Positions 58,169 to 64,000 of a stretch of DNA of 64,000 nt are shown here, piece after piece (position 1 is the stretch's first letter; each line of letters starts with the position of its first letter). The translations under genes and the position numbers were made by a program. The stretch comes from Diploscapter coronatus (Eukaryota > Nematoda > Chromadorea > Rhabditida > Rhabditidae), in the NCBI GenBank assembly GCA_964036155.1, contig OZ038422.1, forward strand, positions 22,529,201 to 22,593,200, written 5' to 3'. The notes under the pieces were generated by a model. That model had not been told where the DNA came from. It ran no database searches and saw only the letters and a list, made by a program, of their open reading frames with translations.

Positions 58169-58694
58169 CGTGAAAATTCCGATTTTTCAAAATTTTGAGT
58201 TAGACGTTCAAATCATATACCATTCGATAGAGCATGAAAAACTGAGAAGATTGTGAAAACACCTCCAAAAATTCTTGCAGCAATCGACTCAGCTCGTCGA
58301 GCTGGTGCTTCTGATATAGGTTTCGGAGTGTTGGAGTGACTTTTGAAATTTGACCTCCGGACCAGAATTTGGAAACTTCGGGAAAAAAGCCTCAAAATGG
58401 TGTTCTCCAGGTCGAATATAGGTAGAAAATATTCACATATCCCCTAAAAACGAATTTGAACCCTCTGGTCCGAGCAGTTTCTAGAATTACGGAGAATCGG
58501 TTTTAAATTTTTTGTGTGCTGAATCATTCTGTTTTTGTTCGATCAAATGATCCTGAAACTGTTTATATGTCGATTGGGAAATACAATCCGCCGCTAATCA
58601 ATGTTTATTCAAGTTCACGAAATAAAAGAATGGCTCTAGTAGTATTAATATTGATACTGGAAGTGTTTGACACCAATTGTAACCCGAATCAACT

Positions 58695-59213
58695 ATGTTC
58701 GAGTATTATTTAGTTTGGCTATATATTTTTCTAATTAGCGGAGGATTTGCTCATAGTAAGGAGATTGCCGAAGAAGTTGAGCATCGAGAACATCATGAGC
58801 GTGACAAGCGTTTTCTCCCATTGCTTGGCGTCGTTTTGAGTGTAGCTTCGTTGGGTGTAGCAATAGTTGATACGATCCTTCAAAACACCAAATCTGAATC
58901 TAAGCCAGTAGTGACAGTAGTTATCAAGGAGGATCGTCAAGTTCGTGAGGCTGCAGAAAAACTGGGCTCAGCCACGAGAATTGCTGACGGAGTTTATGAG
59001 GTTCGTGGTACACGAAATACGATAAGCTGTAGCCCCGAGTTTTGCAACAAACTCGGAAGACTTGGAGAAGCAGCGTTTTCACTTGTATGCAGTTCCGAAT
59101 TTTGTCATTGCGATACAGGTGAAAGAGCCTGGAAGAAATCATGCGGAGTTGGTACCGTGTTTAACCCAATTCACAGGGTTTGTGACTGGCCAAGAAATGT
59201 TCCTGGATGTTGA
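58695..59213 (+). CDS. Intronless secreted protein with C-terminal chitin-binding (peritrophin-A) domain
   Basis: 172 residues in one exon. Signal peptide [20 protein letters not shown]; a His/Glu-rich charged spacer ([13 protein letters not shown]); a hydrophobic stretch [20 protein letters not shown]; a mixed segment ending VYEVRGTRN. The Cys-rich end is [51 protein letters not shown] then PGC. The ending C...GTVFNP...CDWP.NVPGC is the classic type-2 chitin-binding domain, so it probably binds chitin in eggshell, pharyngeal lining or cuticle-associated matrix. The RDKR before the hydrophobic stretch could be a furin site. No introns, unlike nearly all neighbours. Confidence 0.82.
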   Translation: MFEYYLVWLYIFLISGGFAHSKEIAEEVEHREHHERDKRFLPLLGVVLSVASLGVAIVDTILQNTKSESKPVVTVVIKEDRQVREAAEKLGSATRIADGVYEVRGTRNTISCSPEFCNKLGRLGEAAFSLVCSSEFCHCDTGERAWKKSCGVGTVFNPIHRVCDWPRNVPGC

Positions 59214-60193
59214 TTAGTCTTGCCTGGAAAAGTATCCCTCATAGGTACTCCTCTAAAGCTGCTTATCTTTAATTCCTTGGATAGATTTATTATAATGTCA
59301 TCATTTGTCAACAGTTTTAGTTACTTATGCCAATCTTATCTTAATCCATCATATTATCCTTCAATTATAGCAAATGGATTTAATTTGAGAATTACAGTTT
59401 TTATCCTAAGGAATTCTTTGTTGAAAATTGCTCAAAGCAAAGGTTAGAGAATTTCTAAAGGTTTTTACTTCCACAGTCCTTAAATAAGCTCAATAAGACT
59501 TGTAATTGTTTAACTGCTTTATAATAATACATTTTTAATAAACATTTATTTCATTGTATATTAGTTATAGAATAAAATAAAACCATTTATAAAGGTGTAA
59601 AAAGCTGCAAGCACCCAAGTTTACAAAAATCAGCAAGATCAATTTAAGAGGGCTCCTAGAAAAAGATTGGTTTTTCTAAGAAATATTATAAAGGGAAGAA
59701 AAAAAGATAAACAAAAGTGATCTTTTTCTAGAAGCCGGGACAATTAACATAAAATAAAGCTTGATTGTAATAATCTCAGATTTCATATAGAAATTTTATT
59801 CAATAAAATGTTAACTAATATTCTAATTTCAATGCACATGATACAGACAACTCTCGAAGACATTCAAAAACGATGAGGGAAAATTGTAGCTGAAATAAAT
59901 ATTCCTTTTAATCAGGGTTGTACGAACTTCGAACTGCCTGGAAATTAGTCAAAGTTCGATTTTTTCTTTCTTTTTCCATAATCTCTTGCTTTCTCCCATG
60001 ACTCTGTTTATGCTAATTTCCTGGGTGAGATTGAGAATTCTGACACCCGGCCGTTTCCATAGCGACTGTTGCGCAGTCCATTGCATCGACCTCTTTCTCT
60101 CTTCTCCTTTCGTCCATCAAATTGGTCACTTTCATCCATTCTATGCTCAGTTCAGTCTCTTTCGACATGAAAATCTAATATTTTCTGCCAAAA
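59214..60193. other. Intergenic; promoter side of mks-5
   Basis: No gene recognised. Contains the hairpin at 59651-59736. I see no clear RFX X-box. Confidence 0.45.
59651..59736. repeat. 86-bp hairpin
   Basis: GGCTCCTAGAAAAAGAT pairs with ATCTTTTTCTAGAAGCC; the interior is A/T-rich. Confidence 0.55.
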
Positions 60194-63100
60194 ATGACTA
60201 TCCGCCAGCCGATCGAAACGTGGACTCGGCCTCAGTTGGAAGACCAATACCATGCAGTCTATGAGCAGCTACAGGAGGCCAAGAAGAAGATTCAGGAACT
60301 CGACAAAGAACTCATCAAGTAAAATTTTCTTGATTTTCCAAAGAAAAAATATTAGTATTAGGGTGTAATTTTTTCCGCACATTTTATCACCAACAACATG
60401 TTCTGATTATTGATCATTTTTAGATACAACACTCGAATTCGAAGAACTCTCTTGGAGAAGAAGAGCAAAGATGAGGAAATGGTCGAGAAGGCCAAATACG
60501 ATGAAGTCGTCAGGGATAATGAAATCCTCGCTATGAAACTGAAGACAGCGAAACACCAGCTCCTCGTCTACACGGCTCCTTCCGCCCGTCCCGTCACTGC
60601 TCTATCGATCATTACGGTATGCATTTTAAGACAAATAAAATGTCAAATCAAAGGTGCAATTTCAAGTTCAAATTTCCGTTTTTTCTTGGTTTGGAAGTAT
60701 TTCAATCAGATTATAAGCGATTTTTTTCGTGGTGAGGAAAATTGTTCCCAGGGTCGATCGACGTATCGCCCGATTTCGACAGTGCGCAGGCAGCCAAACA
60801 CAGGCGCGTATGCGACAGTAACTGATCGAGGGACTATCGAATATGAGCCCACTGATCCTGTTCAGCAGCATACTATAGGGTAAATTTAAAATTACGAAAA
60901 TCGGTATCTTTCTACAATTTTCAGAACGAGAGACCCGACCGTACGGATAACAGAAGCAGTTGTGAGTGAGAAGGCGACGATCATTCGACTGAATCGGACA
61001 CTCAAAGAGAAGAACCAGCAAATCGCTGATCTTCAGTTCCAGCTGAATCGACTTTCTACTGTGAGTTCTCAATGAATTCTTGATAAATTGGCTGGTTTTA
61101 TTTCGTCTAATTTTTGTCGAACGAAGTTTGGATCTTGAAATTTTTAAGCCCGTCTTGATCGAAATAAAGGCTCATTCAAGTTCAATATACGTCTTTCCCG
61201 CCAGTTTTATTTCGATTCAAACAGTTTCATTCATTTCAGCAAAATCAACAGCTCTTGTCTTCAAAACTAGATCATCGTCCGAAATATTCGAAGGATGAGA
61301 CTAAATTTGATAGTGACAATGAGTCTTCGAATCAGGAAAATGGAAATACAGAAAGGGAGCTAGAGAATGGAAGTGGGGACGGAATTGGGAAGACAGTGAC
61401 AGGACAAGGAAGGAGCAGTGACAGACACAGGACAGAGGCCAGACTGGAGATGATGCAGAAGGAGCTGCTCATTCTCAGGAATGAGTGCGAGGTGCTCAAG
61501 GACGCCAACGAACGACTTGTCAGAGAGTAGGCCGATTTTTGAATATATTGGATAGTTTCGAAAGGAAAAACTAGCAAAAATCAGCTTTCTATTGAAGCTC
61601 AGAAATTGATATTAAAATTAGCATGAATTCATTTGAAATCCACGATCTTTTTTTAAATTACAACTATTATTTTTCACAAATGATTCATGAATTTTCAGAT
61701 CACTGTCACGGGACTTTGATGCAGGCGCAACAGAGCAGATCGAATTGAAGAAGGAGATTGCGAGACTGGAGGAGAAAGTTAGGGAGGCAGAGACGAGGGA
61801 AAATGAGGCCAACAGGCGAAGAAAAGAAATGGCAGAACAGATGAAGAGGATTGAGAGCAAGAGAACAACAGAACAGTACGATTTTTTTCTTAGAAAAATT
61901 CATTCACTTTTATTTTGGGATGATTGATTTGAGGCTGAATGTATTCTCTTAAAAGATGATGTTATTTCTTTTAGCAGTGTTGAACCTGAATATTCGCCTT
62001 TTAATTATTATCAAATTCGAAAACAAAACTGAATTCATACGTTTTCAGAACAAAAATCGTAGAAAGCACGACCAGACATGAGCAGAATCTAGAAGCTCTG
62101 CGACAAGCGGAAATAGAGGAAAGGGAGATGGAAATAGAAGAAAGACGGGAGAAGCAGAAAAGGAAAAAGAATGGATGGAAGGGGGAGAGTAGAGGAAATG
62201 GGGATGTGCTGGAGAAGCTGTACAGAGATGTGACTGGGCTGCTGGAGTCGTACGACAGGAATGTAGGGGACAGCATCGACGAATTTGATGGAGAACAGGC
62301 CAACAGTGTTGCCAAGTAAGCTTCGAATTTTTTTTTCTTGTAAAATTTGGTCAAAATCAACATTTCTGAGATTCAAATTCATCATGATTTTTGAATGTAG
62401 GGCGATACGTAACAGGAAAGAGTGAGCAGAACTTTTTTTTTTTTTTTAAACAAACCTATCCACAACTCAATTGGTTTGTTGAATATGGAAGATTCGCTTT
62501 CACTTTGAAAACTATTGATAATGAAGATCAATTTGGTCATGAACTTATCTTGCTCAAATTACTCATCAGAATGAAAATATTTCATCAGATGGCGTCAAAT
62601 GTATGCAGAACTCTATGACGAACTGGAGAAAGTACGCAATATGCTCGTCATTCAGCACAACATCAACGAGAAGCAGTCAAAAGAGGCTAGATTTTTAAGA
62701 GAAAAATCATGCTTAGACTTTTCAGATAGCGATAATGCAAGAAGAACGAGTGAGAGCATTAGCCTTGTTCGAGAAGAAAATGGAAGAAATGAGTGACCAG
62801 ATCAACGAGAAGTCAAAGAAGATCTACCAGCTGGAAGAGGAAATCAGAACGATTGCATATTCTGGGCAAGTTGCTCTGCCTGTTAAAATTGATCAGGTAA
62901 GATTTTTTATTTTTCTTAAAAAATCTTGAGAGAAATTACTAATTTTTCCATTAAAAAAAAAGAAGCTACATTTTTGTATTTAGAGCATCGCGTTTTGTTT
63001 GGACATAAAATGCATTAATATTAACAGTTCGATAATTTTAGCTTTCATAGATAAAACAACTTCAGGTCCCTTCATCGCCCCCGGCCTCAAATGATATTTC

Positions 63101-64000
63101 GCTTCACCTGTCGAACATCTCCTTCTCCTCTTCGGTTTCTGCACTCAATTCCTTCTTCGTCACGCTGGAATTTTTCGATTTCGAGCTGCAAACCACGCCG
63201 GTGATGCAATGGAGAAGTCAGGTAAAATATTTTCGTTTTTATTGAGGATTTTTCGTACCACTTATTCTTCGGATTATCTTCAATTGTCCAATTTCTCATA
63301 AAAAATTGTTTAGAAAGTTAGAATGAAGATCCTTTAGGGTTTAGGACGTTTTGTACAGAAATGAGAAGTTCTGTAACAAAGATTTAGACAATCGTTCTAT
63401 TTTGTCACGAAATGTCTCACTAACATTTGAAATATCCTACATCTGATCCTTTATTTGTAATTCTTATCTGTCGAATTTTTCATATTCACAGTAATTTGTT
63501 GCTTTTTCAGGCAATCGACTTCACGACAGTGTACAACGTGCTGTTGTCAAATCTGTTCGTGTACTACCTCGAGAGCAACGGCATTTCCGTGGAGATCTAC
63601 AGTCCGAAAGGCACCAAATGCGAACTCGTTGCTGCTGGCGTCATCTCACTCAAGCGGCTACTCAAAGCACCGAAAGGAAAATCTAAACAAATGCAGTAAT
63701 TATTTTTTCCTAAAAAAGTCAGAAAATGTCACCATTCATAGACGAAAAAAGTAGTGAACTTATTTTGTCTTTAACAAACTATTACCAGAATCGGCGGCGA
63801 ACTCCGAATGATTTCCCCCTCTTCTGCTGCTGTTGTGGCTGTAATTTCATACGACGTAACTTTGGCGAAGGATTTGACTGATTCTATCGCCAGTTATCAG
63901 GTAAAATCAAAAACTATCAATTTCAGATGAATAATTTTCAGAGACTCGAATCAGCTCGGAACTTCCTGCCTCTGGAGAACTGGCAGACAGGACAGGCTTT
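60194..64000 (+). CDS. mks-5: RPGRIP1L / MKS-5 ciliary transition-zone protein (3' end outside window)
   Basis: Thirteen exons in the window: 60194-60318, 60424-60616, 60752-60879, 60925-61060, 61240-61526, 61699-61875, 62049-62315, an exon ending about 62682, 62726-62896, 63066-63221, 63511-63695, 63789-63900 and 63942 on. Start MTIRQPIETWTRPQLEDQYH, then about 700 residues of coiled coil (DKELIKYNTRIRRTLLEKKS..., IELKKEIARLEEKVREAETR...). The first C2-type domain follows: LEFFDFELQTTPVMQW, IDFTTVYNVLLSNLFVYYLE, KCELVAAGVISLKRLLK and YQRLESARNFLPLENW. Coiled coil plus this C2 is the RPGRIP1/RPGRIP1L plan; in C. elegans MKS-5 assembles the transition zone of sensory cilia. The intron after 62682 seems to have a GC donor. 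The second C2 and C terminus lie right of the window. Confidence 0.87.

Noticed and set aside
58213..58395. 60-codon minus-strand frame upstream of the fucosyltransferase
   Set aside because: Could be a 5' exon, but it has no good donor joining it in frame to the anchor exon at 58168; treated as non-coding.
61332..62385. Several minus-strand Ser/Leu/Phe-rich frames
   Set aside because: Complement of the charged coiled-coil exons of mks-5; no acceptor-donor pattern.
1..64000. tRNA, rRNA, CRISPR arrays, bacterial operon features
   Set aside because: Looked for on both strands by eye; none recognised. The sequence is eukaryotic with introns, so bacterial-type features are not expected.

Overview
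The window is about 34-36% GC by eye, with short introns bounded by GT...TTTCAG. It encodes several nematode-restricted families: Ground-like/Hog hedgehog-related protein, CX module, C6-like mucin, DUF19-like secreted protein and a serpentine chemoreceptor. It also carries close relatives of C. elegans LGG-1 and MKS-5. I read it as nuclear DNA of a nematode, probably rhabditid; the species cannot be told. All exon joins are hand-drawn from splice signals and reading frames and have no transcript support.

Layout: the last exon of an lgg-1/GABARAP gene (110-175, +); a 3-beta-HSD/epimerase-like SDR (2129-3951, -); a small Cys-rich secreted protein (5346-6048, -); a type II membrane kelch protein (6795-8623, -); a decayed Tc1-like element holding a nested 73-bp hairpin insertion (8897-9908); a mucin-type C-type lectin (11786-15266, -) whose large intron holds one arm of a 4.4-kb-spanning inverted repeat; two paralogous secreted helical proteins (19098-20429 and 21763-22778, -); a divergent GSK3-family kinase (24427-27518, +); and a LITAF-domain protein (28310-29508, +).

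Next is a duplicated block (copy A 30021-32280, copy B 49928-53396) carrying a CX-module membrane protein in each copy. Copy B also has the end of a four-TM gene and a complete helical secreted gene. Copy A keeps only the first ten codons of that helical gene. Between the copies lie a Thr-rich C6-like gene (33474-34730, +), a second mucin-type C-type lectin (36046-38684, +) and a hedgehog-related precursor with four Ground-like modules and a Hog/Hint domain (39633-46552, -).

The right part holds a seven-TM chemoreceptor (54060-56015, +), a GT11 fucosyltransferase-like gene (56352-58168, -), an intronless chitin-binding secreted protein (58695-59213, +) and the 5' two-thirds or so of an RPGRIP1L/MKS-5 ciliary transition-zone gene (60194 to window end, +).

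Housekeeping-type genes (lgg-1, LITAF, mks-5) are interspersed with fast-evolving secreted or surface proteins (lectins, C6, CX, chitin-binding, helical family). This is typical of a gene-turnover region, and several small foldback repeats and a recent segmental duplication fit that picture. The most unusual single gene is the four-Ground-like Hog precursor with tandemly duplicated linker exons.
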